64,000 nucleotides of DNA from Geobacillus sp. 46C-IIa (GCF_014679505.1 NZ_CP061474.1:1642001-1706000), one strand, 5' to 3'; counted from the first letter of the stretch, positions 16,931 through 26,699 are shown. Notes: a model not told the origin generated them from the sequence alone. Numbers and translations: made by a program.

Positions 16931-18841
16931 ATGGAACGGTTTATGATGTTCAACGATCAGCCGATCGATTCGTTTTTGGTCATGCAGCTTTCCGATCTCG
17001 CCCAAACGCTTGCCCGCGACCGCGGCTGGACGGTGGAGTTTGCCGCCCATTCCGGCGTTCATCTAGCGAAGAAGACGATCTATGTGAGCCAATTTTGGGA
17101 TGTATACCCTTCGCCGGACAAAGAGCGGGCGATGAAAAGCGATGTGGTCTTGCGAATGATCGGCACGCGCCGGCATACCGACGCGGCTGCCGTCCGCGCC
17201 TTCCGGCAAACGGCGGAGGCGCAGCCGCTGTCTAAACTGTCTAAACAATTGTTTTCCTTTGCTGAAGATCTCCGTTTGGAAGCAGTGTGTGAGCGGGAGC
17301 GGCCAGGTTTGAAGCGATGGTTTCGCGCGCGCCGCCGCCTATACCGCCGCTATTTCGCCCAGCAATGGCAAGCAAACCGGACGCGGGGCGCCTTGGCTGA
17401 TCAATTTTTAGCGGCCATGTATTTGCGGCTGACCACGGATTCGCCGCTTGATGATGTCCCGCTCGCTCCGATGGCAGACGAGACGGGACAAGCGCGCCTT
17501 GAATCGCTATGGCCGCAATTTTATGACGTCTCATCGACGGCGGAAACGGCCCGCTGGACGGTGGCGGTTGTCGAGCTGATGGAAGGCGTGCTGCCCGATG
17601 ACATAGTGAACACCTACACGTCGCTGCCAATCGTCGACGACGGCGAAGACGAACGAAAGATGACGATTCACGACTTAAAACGAACCGATCCGTTGGAAAA
17701 CCGCGACACATCGAACGATTCCTCAGACGGTGACGTGCACCGGCAAGTGATGCCGACTTGGCACCGGGAAACGAGCCGAACGGGTGGGAATATTCTCCGT
17801 TTCGAGCTTGAGCGCGGCACCCGCACCGGGATGCTTGGCGACGGGGCGCGGCCGGGGGATGACAGCGATCAGGCGCTCGCCATCGTTCAAGGAACGTCCC
17901 AACCGACGAATCGGAATGAATATGGCCCCGAAGCGCACGCCTCCTTTGACGATCATCCCCGCACCGGAAGCGGCGCTCCATATGGCGAGGCGAACCGTCA
18001 AGCCGAGCTCGTGCTCCTTCCTTCCCCGCCGCCAAGTCCGGTCCATCTCGAGCAGTACCGCGCCAAGCAAGCGGCGGTGGCGCCGTACCGGAAACGGCTC
18101 GTGCGCGTGATGGAGCAATGGCTTGAACATCAGCGGAGCGCTTGGCGCACAAACTTGCCCGCCGGGCGGCTGCGCAAACAGTTGGTGCCGTTTTTCACCG
18201 ATGAGCGGCCGCGCTTGTTTTACAAAAAAGGCGAGCCGACGCGGCGGTTTGATGCAGTATTTGGATTGCTCGTCGACTGCTCCGCCTCGATGCACGACAA
18301 AATGGAAGAGACGAAAACCGGTCTTGTCCTTTGCCATGAGGCGCTGAAAACGTTGCGGGTGCCGCATGCCATTGTTGGATTCTGGGAAGATGCGAACGAA
18401 GCGACCGCCTCTTGGCAACCCAACTACATGCAAACAGCTGTATCGTTTCGCCGATCATTGGAGCCATCAAGCGGCCCGGCAATCATGCAGCTTGAGCCGC
18501 ACGAAGACAACCGCGACGGATTGGCCATCCGTTGGATGACGGAACAGCTCCTTGGCCGCCCGGAAGCGCAAAAAGTGTTGCTCGTGTTCTCCGATGGCGA
18601 GCCGGCCGCATACGGCTACGAACAAAACGGCATCATCGATACGCATGAAGCGGTCGCCGACGCGCGCCGTCGCGGCATCGAGGTCGTCAACCTCTTTTTA
18701 GGGCGCGGCGCCGATGACGAATCGACGCGGCGGACGGTCGAAAACATTTACGGCCGTTTCCGCGTCTTCGTTCCGCATGTCAGTGAACTGACGGACCGGC
18801 TGCTTCCGCTTTTGAAAATGTGGCTGCAAAAAAGCTTTTGA
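16931..18841 (+). CDS. yojO: VWA-domain partner of the MoxR ATPase (YojO-like)
   Basis: This 636-residue protein ends in a von Willebrand A domain: VFGLLVDCSASMHDKMEETK has the MIDAS DxSxS motif, with VLLVFSDGEPAAYGY further on. The N-terminal half has an unusual Arg-rich helical stretch, and a low-complexity acidic/Pro linker lies in the middle. This is the CobT/NorD-like arrangement. ATG 16931 is used; the frame is open upstream only inside yojN. The spacing of 10 nt and the shared direction make yojN-yojO a two-gene unit. Confidence 0.85.
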   Translation: MERFMMFNDQPIDSFLVMQLSDLAQTLARDRGWTVEFAAHSGVHLAKKTIYVSQFWDVYPSPDKERAMKSDVVLRMIGTRRHTDAAAVRAFRQTAEAQPLSKLSKQLFSFAEDLRLEAVCERERPGLKRWFRARRRLYRRYFAQQWQANRTRGALADQFLAAMYLRLTTDSPLDDVPLAPMADETGQARLESLWPQFYDVSSTAETARWTVAVVELMEGVLPDDIVNTYTSLPIVDDGEDERKMTIHDLKRTDPLENRDTSNDSSDGDVHRQVMPTWHRETSRTGGNILRFELERGTRTGMLGDGARPGDDSDQALAIVQGTSQPTNRNEYGPEAHASFDDHPRTGSGAPYGEANRQAELVLLPSPPPSPVHLEQYRAKQAAVAPYRKRLVRVMEQWLEHQRSAWRTNLPAGRLRKQLVPFFTDERPRLFYKKGEPTRRFDAVFGLLVDCSASMHDKMEETKTGLVLCHEALKTLRVPHAIVGFWEDANEATASWQPNYMQTAVSFRRSLEPSSGPAIMQLEPHEDNRDGLAIRWMTEQLLGRPEAQKVLLVFSDGEPAAYGYEQNGIIDTHEAVADARRRGIEVVNLFLGRGADDESTRRTVENIYGRFRVFVPHVSELTDRLLPLLKMWLQKSF

Positions 18842-18859
18842 TAAAAAGGATGGGAAGCG

Positions 18860-20101
18860 ATGATCAAATTATTTACCGACAGCGATCTAGACGGCATCGG
18901 CTGCGGGTTGCTCGCCAAGCTGGCGTTTACGGAAGTCAACATTTCGTTTTGTTCCTACCGGAATCTAGATGAGCGGGTCGCCCGCTTTCTGCAAGGCGAG
19001 GAAGCAGAGAGCGCTATGCTGTTTATCACCGACTTAGCCGTCGGCAAGGACGTCGAAGAGCAGCTCGCCGAACGGGCTAAGCGTGGGGGCCATGTGCAAG
19101 TCGTCGACCACCACGTGACGGCGCTTCATTTCAACAACTACCCGTGGGGCTGGGTCGTACCGGCCGATGACAACGGCAAAAAAACGTGCGCGACTTCGCT
19201 CTTTTACGATTATCTCGTCCGCGAAGGAAAACTGACACAAAGCGACTCGCTGGCGACGTTTGTCGAGCTCGTCCGCCAATACGACACATGGGAATGGGAA
19301 GAAAACGGAAATCTGCAGGCGAAGCGGCTTAATGATTTATTGACGATTTTAGGACTCGACGGCTTTTGGGAGACGATGAGCGAACGGCTTTCCTCCGGCG
19401 AACCGTTCGCCTTGACCGAAACGGAAGAGTTGCTTTTGGATATGGAGGAAAAGAAAATTCAGCGCTACATCCGGCAAAAACAAAAGCAGCTCGTCCAACG
19501 CTCGCTCGGCGGCTATTGCATCGGCGTTGTATTCGCTGAGCGGCATTTGTCGGAACTTGGCAACGCCTTATCAAAACGATACCCGCACCTTGACTTGATT
19601 GCGATGGTCAATATGGGGACGAAACATATCGGTTTTCGCACCATTCACGATGATGTCAACGTCGCTGAGTTCGCTCGGCAGTTTGGCGGCGGCGGCCATC
19701 CGAAAGCGTCCGGTTGTTTTGTCGATGATACGACATTCCCGCTCTTTGTCATCGAGACGTTTCCGCTGTTGCCGGTTTACGGCGATGCGGAACAAAACCA
19801 GCTGAACAAACGGGACGAAGCGGAAGGGGCGTTTTGGACGAACCATCACGGCCAATGGTGGTTGAGCCGCCGGACGGAACAAGGATGGAGTTTGCATGCC
19901 GATGGGGGGGAGACCCGTACGTTCCCTGAAGAAGCCGCGGGCGAACGCTGGCTGAAGCGGCAGTTTGCGGCAGGGCTTGCCCACGATGCCGCTGTGCTTG
20001 AATTTCTAAGCGCGCGGCTCGGGCGAGACAAAGACGCCATTCAGGCCGACTATCCGGCAGCCGTCAAACAATACAAACAACAAACCGGCATCGAACGTTG
20101 A
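18860..20101 (+). CDS. nrnB: oligoribonuclease NrnB-like DHH phosphoesterase
   Basis: This 413-residue DHH-DHHA1 protein has metal ligands DSDLDGIGC (motif I), FITDLAV (II), VDHHVTA (III, the DHH motif) and VRQYDTWEW (IV), and the C-terminal DHHA1 motif ARQFGGGGHPKASGC. This is the layout of Bacillus NrnB, a nanoRNase that degrades 2-5-mer RNA from the 3' end. A C-terminal extension of about 100 residues is less conserved. GGATGGGAAGCG precedes ATG 18860. It starts 18 nt after yojO and may be co-transcribed. Confidence 0.88.
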   Translation: MIKLFTDSDLDGIGCGLLAKLAFTEVNISFCSYRNLDERVARFLQGEEAESAMLFITDLAVGKDVEEQLAERAKRGGHVQVVDHHVTALHFNNYPWGWVVPADDNGKKTCATSLFYDYLVREGKLTQSDSLATFVELVRQYDTWEWEENGNLQAKRLNDLLTILGLDGFWETMSERLSSGEPFALTETEELLLDMEEKKIQRYIRQKQKQLVQRSLGGYCIGVVFAERHLSELGNALSKRYPHLDLIAMVNMGTKHIGFRTIHDDVNVAEFARQFGGGGHPKASGCFVDDTTFPLFVIETFPLLPVYGDAEQNQLNKRDEAEGAFWTNHHGQWWLSRRTEQGWSLHADGGETRTFPEEAAGERWLKRQFAAGLAHDAAVLEFLSARLGRDKDAIQADYPAAVKQYKQQTGIER

Positions 20102-20112
20102 TGCCGGTTTTC
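20084..20112 (+). terminator. terminator overlapping the nrnB stop
   Basis: ACCGGCATC and GATGCCGGT form a perfect 9-bp stem around GAACGTT followed by TTTTCG; the stop codon lies inside the hairpin. Confidence 0.8.
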
Positions 20113-20358
20113 GTATGTTTGAAAGAAGTTGGCATTGAGCGGCACCGTTTAAAAGATGAGTGAAAAGCATCCGTTTCTCCACCATGGGGATCAATGATTT
20201 TCTTATCGTGTTTTGAGGAGGCTAGATGAGATAATCCGTTCAGAAAAATCCCTTTTTCACAGCAACGCGGTACAGAAAATGTTAACATAATTGTAACAGT
20301 TTTTGTGTTTAGGAAAAACAGTCTTTAATTATAATAAGTATATAGGGAGGTGAGGAGG

Positions 20359-20553
20359 ATGAAACAGTATGTCTTTTCCTTCTACACAGATCAAGGAAAG
20401 ACGGTTGCGTGGGAAGAGACCATCTTGGCGTCCGGAATGATGGAAGCCTTTTCAAAAGCCCAACGGATGCTGATCAAATATAACCAAGAAAAAGGCGTGC
20501 CGGTTCGCATTCGGTATAAAGGGGTCCGCTATCGCCATACCGATATTGCGTGA
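20359..20553 (+). CDS. small conserved-looking protein, unknown function
   Basis: This 64-residue protein (MKQYVFSFYTDQGKTVAWEE...) has no signal peptide or membrane segment and ends in a basic KGVRYRHTDIA tail. It is a plausible real gene: a perfect TATAAT (20330-20335) lies upstream, GGGAGGTGAGGAGG is an excellent SD, and a strong terminator follows. The family was not recognised. Confidence 0.65.
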   Translation: MKQYVFSFYTDQGKTVAWEETILASGMMEAFSKAQRMLIKYNQEKGVPVRIRYKGVRYRHTDIA

Positions 20554-20620
20554 CACGGAAAGTTAAAAAAGAAAGGATGGGAACATGCTTTCCCTGCGAC
20601 CATCGACACGCAGCGGATAA

Positions 20621-20666
20621 CGTGCAGTGTTTCTTGTAAATGATTCAAGAACACTGCACGTTTTTA
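20621..20666 (+). terminator. long-stem terminator after the 64-aa gene
   Basis: CGTGCAGTGTTTCTTG pairs with CAAGAACACTGCACG with a single bulge, followed by TTTTTA. Confidence 0.85.
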
Positions 20667-20672
20667 TGTTGG

Positions 20673-21728
20673 TTAGGTGATTTGCACCCGCACGCGCGAA
20701 ATGGCGTGATAGCCGTATCCTTTCCGATTCCAAAGCGGATGCAGCGGTTGCGTTCGTCCCGCTGAGTCAGTCGCCCGCACCAAAATTTCGTAGTCTCCCG
20801 GGCGATCGGCGTTCCATTCCCATTGCCAATGCACCCATGCATACGGTTCACGATCATTACGGCTTACTTTCGCTTCCCTCCACGTCCGCCCGCCATCGAG
20901 GCTCACCTCGACACGAGTAATGACGCCCCGTCCTGTCCAGGAAATACCTTCCATCTTTAGCAAGCCGCGCCGATGAATCGAGCGATCGAGCGGAAACTGA
21001 ATGAGCGAATTGACACGAATGGTTGTCACTGGCCGTTTGCCGTCATCCCGATCCGGATAGGGATAATACATATAGTCGATGGATTGAAACGGACCGGTAA
21101 ACGGGTGGTCGGTGACGATGATGTGCGCGAGCCATTTGACTGACGCCATTCCGTACCACCCAGGCACGATCAGGCGGAGCGGATATCCGCGCTGAAGCGA
21201 AAGCGGCGCGCCGTTGTACGCATACGCAATCATCGTACCCGGATGCAGCGCTTTGGCCAGCGGCAAGCTGCGCGCATACGAAAATACGCCGTCCATATCA
21301 GGGCGCAGTCCCTCATCCGCACCGACAAACACAATCTCGGCCGCTCCCGGCCGCACCCCAGCCCGCGCCAGCACTTCGCGAAGCGGCACGCCCGTCCAAG
21401 CTCCTTGGCTCAATGCGCCTCCTTCCCATTGCTCCCCAAATGGGGGAGGGGAGAACTTCGCCCGCTGGTTTCCTGCACACTCGAGCACCGCTGTGATCGT
21501 CTTGGCTGGCATCGCTTTCAACTCGGCAAGCGAAAGGGACAGCGGAAACGAAACAAGCCCGCTAACTGTCAAACGATCGGGAAGACGCAGCGGATACGCG
21601 AAATGATTGCGGCGAAACACATACCGTTCCGGCACGAAACGCAAGTTGCGCAAAAACCAAATCGGCGACTCTTGATTTTCTGGCACAACGCTCCTTGTCA
21701 ACAAATACGGACGAGCTCTCGTCATCAT
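20673..21728 (-). CDS. sulfite-oxidase-family molybdopterin oxidoreductase
   Basis: This 351-residue protein has the sulfite oxidase fold. TVSGLVSFPLSLSLAELKAMPAKTITAVLECAGNQRAKF has the Moco-ligating Cys (ECAGN), GYPLRLIVPGWYGMASVKWLAHI is the family signature, and the C-terminal Mo-co dimerisation domain contains EVSLDGGRTWREA. There is no Tat signal or membrane segment, so it should be cytoplasmic, unlike periplasmic SorA/YedY. The electron acceptor and true substrate are unknown. AAAGGAGTGCGCG places the start at ATG 21728. Confidence 0.85.
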   Translation of the reverse strand: MMTRARPYLLTRSVVPENQESPIWFLRNLRFVPERYVFRRNHFAYPLRLPDRLTVSGLVSFPLSLSLAELKAMPAKTITAVLECAGNQRAKFSPPPFGEQWEGGALSQGAWTGVPLREVLARAGVRPGAAEIVFVGADEGLRPDMDGVFSYARSLPLAKALHPGTMIAYAYNGAPLSLQRGYPLRLIVPGWYGMASVKWLAHIIVTDHPFTGPFQSIDYMYYPYPDRDDGKRPVTTIRVNSLIQFPLDRSIHRRGLLKMEGISWTGRGVITRVEVSLDGGRTWREAKVSRNDREPYAWVHWQWEWNADRPGDYEILVRATDSAGRTQPLHPLWNRKGYGYHAISRVRVQIT

Positions 21729-21806
21729 CGCGCACTCCTTTAACCAGCTGAATAGGTTCGCTATCATGCGTATGCAACGGGACAGTCAGTTCATACCGGA
21801 TGGGGA

Positions 21807-21954
<148 letters not shown>

Positions 21955-22033
21955 GTGCACTTCTTCCCCCCCAAGTTGACGATAATTATGCGTCCTCATA
22001 ACTAAATTTTAAGGAGGTCATTCCGTATGAACT

Positions 22034-22177
22034 TTACACAGGCAGCTGACGATTTTTTGATGTGCTTGACATGGCTACTTGAACCAGATCGGCGTCGTAC
22101 TTAAGTTTGTCTAGCGGTGTGAAATAAACATAACCGATATTCCTTGGTTGTTTCGTTCCACCGATAATTAAACAGCC
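22034..22177 (-). pseudogene. protein remnant beside dif (DUF169-like?)
   Basis: The reverse strand reads GCLIIGGTKQPRNIGYVYF then TPLDKLKYDADLVQVA and stops at 22034, with no start or conserved upstream part. The PLD...DADLV pattern recalls DUF169 proteins, but the match is weak. It sits between dif and the helicase-nuclease gene, suggesting a damaged insertion border. The rest of 21729-22183 holds nothing recognisable besides dif. Confidence 0.35.
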
Positions 22178-22189
22178 AATAGAAAATAA

Positions 22190-22218
22190 AAACAGCTTAG
22201 AGATTATCTAAGCTGTTT
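22190..22218 (-). terminator. terminator of helicase-nuclease gene
   Basis: AAACAGCTTAGA and TCTAAGCTGTTT form a perfect 12-bp stem. On the reverse strand it is followed by a T-rich tail (22183-22189); it overlaps the stop codon. Confidence 0.85.
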
Positions 22219-24692
22219 AATTCAGAATTTGAAGCTATTGGATAAATCCCCATTTCGTCTAATTTCTCCCATAACGAAGACATAGCTTTTTCAGGATCTA
22301 AATAGAATTGGCTTCCTCTTACCCGCCAGAAGGTCCAGCCTACACGTTCTAATACTCGTTGACGTTCAATATCGTCTTCCCATTTATCAAGTCCATGCCA
22401 TTGATCCCCGTCACATTCAACTGCCAAGCGGCTTCTCATTCCTTCTACAACGAGATCAATTCTTTTTCCAACTGATCCTACTTTGACCTGTGGTATTACG
22501 CGGTAACCTCTTGCAACAATCATACGATACACATCTTCTTCAAATTTTGAATCAAATACTTCTTTTACCTTATTTACCTCCAATTGTACCCGATGGGGCT
22601 CAAGACAATATTGCAATAGTCTATATCTTACACATTCGGGATTTAAATGTTTTAAGTCAACAGAGTGATATAAAAACATTTGATCTCTTGCACGGCTTGC
22701 AGCGACATTAAATCGCTGATAATCTGAACGTTTTGTCATTGGTCCAATCCTCATATTCGGAGCAACAACCATGGATAGGAAAATAACATCGCGTTCATCA
22801 CCTTGGAAGGAGTATGAGTCACCGCAAATAATTTTTCGATTGATCATTTCTTCTTCGCCAATTTTTTCACGAAGGAGATTTTCAATTAACTTCGCTTGAT
22901 CATGTCCCTGGAGAGAAATAACCCCAATAGTTTTACCTTTGTACTTTTCATCCTGACAGCATTCAGCAATATGGTTCACAATTACCTCTGCTTCCGGTTC
23001 ATTGATGACTTTTCGAGTATCTTCCCTACGATAGCCGTCCTCTACTCGTATTGCTTTTACAGGCGGCTCAAGTAATTCACTTCTTAAAGGCAGTCTTAAA
23101 GGATCAATCATGCCGCCATACATTAAATCATTACTGAACTGGATAATTTCAGGCACACAACGGAAGTGCTCTTTCAAAATAATCTTGCTGTCAAATACCC
23201 GACTTGCCGTATCGTATAGACTCGTTTTCATTTCAAATTGTAATTTGTTCTGAATATTGTAAAGGTATCTTTCGATTAAGTCATGAACCTCGCTGATATC
23301 AGTTCCAACACTTTCAGGGCTAATTTGATTATCATCACCTACAATTACTGCTTTCTTTCCTCGTAATAACACACTTAAAGAAAATAAATTACTCTGACTG
23401 CTTTCATCCACAATAACAACATCAAAAAGATCATCTGTTAATTCAATGTTTTCGATGACTCTTTGGATCGGCATAATCCAAACTGGAATGGCGCTCTTTG
23501 CGACTTTCATTTCTTTACTTGCTTCTTTGCGATAAACATTTACATACTTCCCAGTTCCTTTTCCGATTCGTTGAATCACCTTTAACCATGCAAAAAGGCT
23601 TCTTTTTTGCTCTTTTGTCGTTCGTTCAACTTGTGATTTCCAAGTTGATTCAGCTACAAGTTCCTTAATTAATCTTGACTCTTTTTCCTTCTCCCGCTGA
23701 AGTTCTTGTTCTAAATCCTCCATTTTCGGTTTAGAATGAATTTCTTTTAACCATGTATTGACTTGACTCCACATCCAAGCCTTATCTATATCATCAGGTG
23801 GGAATAATGGTTCTCCTTTTCCTCCTAGTGATAAGAGCGACTCACACCAGTGAGGAGCTGCTTCCTCTAATTTTTTCTTTAAGAAGTTAAATTGTTTGTA
23901 TGGTTCTTCTAATGCCTCTAAACGTAACAGCTCGTTATAGACTTCTTTCCACAATGGAACATCTCTTGTTTTGCATGCCTCATACAGTTTTTCGACAGAT
24001 CCATGTACATTGAATATGGATTGTTGTTTTTGTAAAAATGTTAAAACCTTATCGAAAAACTCGTGTTCCTTTTCCCAGCAAATTTTATCATTTAAAGCAG
24101 AAAATCCGTTTTGTAGTTTTGTGAACCAATCAATGCTATTCCACTTTGGTTCTTCGTTAATTTTTATTTCTTTTAGAACTTCATTAAACTTCTCTACCAC
24201 ATTTTTATCCCAATTTAAAAGCATTTCCAGCTGATTCAATAGCTCACCAACTTCAGATGTAAGCCTTTTTTGATCAGCACTTATCTTTGGTCCATCGTTT
24301 TCGTCCATTATCCGATTCCATTTCAATACTAACTTTTTAATCAGGTCTTCTCGTTCGAGATATTTTAAAAGCTTTGTTACATCGTCTGAATTACGAACAG
24401 GCAGTCCATTTATTTTGCATTGTTCAAAAATGTAAGCATATTTTCTGCCAGTAATTTTTTGGAAAAACCATCCTATACTTTTGTTATTTTTCATTCTCTC
24501 CTGAATAAAATGTAAATCTTCTTTCAGGAGAGAGTGATTGGCATTAGAAGGAATGACGATTTCATCTTCAATTAAATCATTTGTTAATCGGTTAACATTG
24601 TTTATTCTTTCTTTACATTCGCTCGCAAACTCTTCCCAAAACTGCTTTTTGTCAGGTTGGGTAATGATCTCTTTAATATGATTTCCAGCCAC
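22197..24692 (-). CDS. SF1 helicase C-terminal part with PD-(D/E)XK nuclease (frameshifted half)
   Basis: This 831-codon frame supplies the rest of the helicase begun at 26581: motif II VIVDESS (~426-432), III VGDDNQISP (~451), IV EHFRCVPEI (~508), V DSYSFQGDERD (~625) and VI RFNVAASRARD (~660). A Vsr/MTES_1575-like nuclease follows at ~715-785 with FEEDVY, RIDLVV and AVECDGDQWH. It has no Walker A. The GTG at 24692 lacks a convincing SD and the N-terminus continues the sense of the upstream frame, so this is probably the 3' half of one broken gene. It is AT-rich compared with its neighbours. Anti-phage defence is possible but inferred only. Confidence 0.78.
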   Translation of the reverse strand: MAGNHIKEIITQPDKKQFWEEFASECKERINNVNRLTNDLIEDEIVIPSNANHSLLKEDLHFIQERMKNNKSIGWFFQKITGRKYAYIFEQCKINGLPVRNSDDVTKLLKYLEREDLIKKLVLKWNRIMDENDGPKISADQKRLTSEVGELLNQLEMLLNWDKNVVEKFNEVLKEIKINEEPKWNSIDWFTKLQNGFSALNDKICWEKEHEFFDKVLTFLQKQQSIFNVHGSVEKLYEACKTRDVPLWKEVYNELLRLEALEEPYKQFNFLKKKLEEAAPHWCESLLSLGGKGEPLFPPDDIDKAWMWSQVNTWLKEIHSKPKMEDLEQELQREKEKESRLIKELVAESTWKSQVERTTKEQKRSLFAWLKVIQRIGKGTGKYVNVYRKEASKEMKVAKSAIPVWIMPIQRVIENIELTDDLFDVVIVDESSQSNLFSLSVLLRGKKAVIVGDDNQISPESVGTDISEVHDLIERYLYNIQNKLQFEMKTSLYDTASRVFDSKIILKEHFRCVPEIIQFSNDLMYGGMIDPLRLPLRSELLEPPVKAIRVEDGYRREDTRKVINEPEAEVIVNHIAECCQDEKYKGKTIGVISLQGHDQAKLIENLLREKIGEEEMINRKIICGDSYSFQGDERDVIFLSMVVAPNMRIGPMTKRSDYQRFNVAASRARDQMFLYHSVDLKHLNPECVRYRLLQYCLEPHRVQLEVNKVKEVFDSKFEEDVYRMIVARGYRVIPQVKVGSVGKRIDLVVEGMRSRLAVECDGDQWHGLDKWEDDIERQRVLERVGWTFWRVRGSQFYLDPEKAMSSLWEKLDEMGIYPIASNSELNSLDNL

Positions 24693-26581
24693 TTTTCTTT
24701 ACTAATTTCTTCTAAATGATTTAAAGTTGTTTTCGTTAAGTGAAGAATGTCATCTAAATGAAACGTTAATTCATTGGTAACATTCCATCCTTTTAGGTAT
24801 TTCTCTGTTTCAACCATTTTACTTTCTATCGATTGAATAGCTTGAACATGTTTTTCAAATGTTACGGGATCAACTAGTTCTTCTGTTTTTACACGATGTT
24901 GTGATAACGAAATGTGATCTTCCGTTTGGATTTCGCCAAGCAGTTGGAAAAATTGCATGGTTTCTGTAGTTGTTAAAGGATACGGAATCGATGGATCTAT
25001 ATTATCAGGCAGCCAGCTGTAATCTTCATTTTCTTTTAGCCATCTTGCTGCTTCAAGAGGTGTAAATTCTACACCATTTATATTTTTCTTTTCGTTTTCG
25101 ATTTCCTCTGCTTTGTTTATCATGGTATTAATTTTGGCAATGTTTCGTTTTGTTTGGTGCAACTCTTCCTTTAATCTTTCAATATTTTTATTTAAAACCT
25201 CAATTCGTTTTGTATCTAAGTTTTCAGCAATACTTTTTATTGAATCCTCAATTTCTTTTACTGATCTGGAGTCTCCTCCTAATACACTGACGCATAATGA
25301 ACGTATCTCTTCAGGAATTTTGTCCCTCAATACTTGGAGTGCTCTTTCCTTTTCACTCGTTACAAGAACCCGTTTTCCATGCGCAAGGAGATGGCAAATG
25401 AGATTTGCGATCGTATGGCTTTTACCTGTTCCTGGTGGACCTTGAACAACTACACCTTCATTTAATGCAAGTTTTCTTGCAATTAATTTTTGTTCATTAT
25501 TAGCGGGTAATGGAAATAACAAATCCTCCCCAACACTTTTCCATGCACTGTTATTGAAACTTTCATGTCTTTGCTCTTTTTTCTCTTCAGATGTCGAAGT
25601 AAGAGTCGTAATCGTCTCAGGAACGGGATAACCATTCTTTATTTTTTCAATTGCCGTGGATAACTCCTTCTGCCACAATCTCCCTCCAATTTTTCTTAGG
25701 AAGAAAGCCGGCATATAAAAAACAACAGGATTGTGTGGCTTTTCTTGCATTTTTTCCGGAGTTAATCCTTTTTTGTATGATCCTTTCGGACTGATTGTAT
25801 GGGCAATTTCGCGGAAAACAGGCTCAATTAATTCCTCATCCCATGGCGACAAATCTAAATCACTAATTTCTGACTCCATTTCCTGCAGTCTTGAAGCATT
25901 CGGGATGTTAATATTTGTAAGCATATCCGTTTCTAATTGAGTCCCTTTACTAGTTGGAATAAGATAGAAAACGCCTTTTTTAGCATTGAATTGTAATTCC
26001 ATTTTAGTGACCAATAAATGTCTATAAACCAATTCATCGTTTATTTTCCAAACAAGTAGTCCATGCCCACACCCAATTTCTAAATCATCACCTTCTCTTT
26101 GCAAACGCTGATGAAGTTCAAACAATTCCATATACAATTTTTGTATCTGAAATTTTGGCAAAGCTTCATTTGCCCAAGGTTTCCATTTGTTCTCATACCA
26201 TTCGTTGTATGTATTTACTCTTTCTTCATCATCTTCAAATTTTTCAAGGACTTCTTCACTCTTCTCTTTGTCATACCCTTTTAAAATCTGTACAACTTTT
26301 TCAGGCTCTTTAGCAGGATTATCCCACTTTCTTATCCATTTGCTTAATCCTTGAGGTAAAGCAGGGGCTGATGGAATATCCTGTTTGCGAACTTCGAGCC
26401 ATGCGTCAATATTTTCTCCACTTCCATTTAAATAACAACCTTCAAAATGAGGAAGTTCGTTAATCCACCAAACTCTTTCGTATTCATTAATATTCCGGAT
26501 GATTTTTTCGTTTAAGTTTTTTACTGCCAATAAATACTCAAAGATTTGAATCACTTTGGATCTTTCTAAATCACTAGTCAT
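24602..26581 (-). CDS. SF1 helicase N-terminal part, Upf1/COG1112-like (frameshifted half)
   Basis: This 659-residue frame starts at ATG 26581 after AGGAGGGG. It has an unrecognised ~350-residue N-terminal region, Walker A VVVQGPPGTGKSHTIANLI (~378-396), KRVLVTSEKERALQVL (motif Ia), and a long coiled coil at ~440-500. It ends out of frame after EKWLEIILKRSL, while the next frame (22197-24692) continues with HIKEIITQPDKKQFWEEF. Adding one A to the GGAAAT run near 24680 would join both into a ~1460-residue helicase-nuclease. Alone this half cannot hydrolyse ATP normally because motifs II-VI are on the other half. Confidence 0.78.
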   Translation of the reverse strand: MTSDLERSKVIQIFEYLLAVKNLNEKIIRNINEYERVWWINELPHFEGCYLNGSGENIDAWLEVRKQDIPSAPALPQGLSKWIRKWDNPAKEPEKVVQILKGYDKEKSEEVLEKFEDDEERVNTYNEWYENKWKPWANEALPKFQIQKLYMELFELHQRLQREGDDLEIGCGHGLLVWKINDELVYRHLLVTKMELQFNAKKGVFYLIPTSKGTQLETDMLTNINIPNASRLQEMESEISDLDLSPWDEELIEPVFREIAHTISPKGSYKKGLTPEKMQEKPHNPVVFYMPAFFLRKIGGRLWQKELSTAIEKIKNGYPVPETITTLTSTSEEKKEQRHESFNNSAWKSVGEDLLFPLPANNEQKLIARKLALNEGVVVQGPPGTGKSHTIANLICHLLAHGKRVLVTSEKERALQVLRDKIPEEIRSLCVSVLGGDSRSVKEIEDSIKSIAENLDTKRIEVLNKNIERLKEELHQTKRNIAKINTMINKAEEIENEKKNINGVEFTPLEAARWLKENEDYSWLPDNIDPSIPYPLTTTETMQFFQLLGEIQTEDHISLSQHRVKTEELVDPVTFEKHVQAIQSIESKMVETEKYLKGWNVTNELTFHLDDILHLTKTTLNHLEEISKEKWLEIILKRSLPNLTKSSFGKSLRANVKKE

Positions 26582-26699
26582 CAAACCCCTCCTGTATTAC
26601 TAAATACCTAATACCTATAATATCATATATTTCCACCCGTGGTGCTAGATAAAACTCAGACAGGCATAAAAATAGCCCTTGCTGAAGGAGAGATCCCCC

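Noticed and set aside
17241..18152. 303-codon reverse frame inside yojO
   Set aside because: Arg/Ala/Pro-rich antisense shadow of a VWA protein gene; no SD or recognisable motif.
22027..22104. 25-codon forward ORF with an excellent SD (MNFTQAADDFLMCL...)
   Set aside because: The reverse strand here encodes a more coherent peptide; the SD match is probably chance, and the product is too short to support.
23699..23720. Ter-like TTGTTCTAAAT inside the helicase-nuclease gene
   Set aside because: Only the short core matches and it lies in AT-rich coding sequence where such matches are expected by chance.
24602..24692. Programmed frameshift joining the two helicase frames
   Set aside because: No slippery heptamer with a downstream pseudoknot or internal SD was seen; a one-base loss in a short A-run is simpler.
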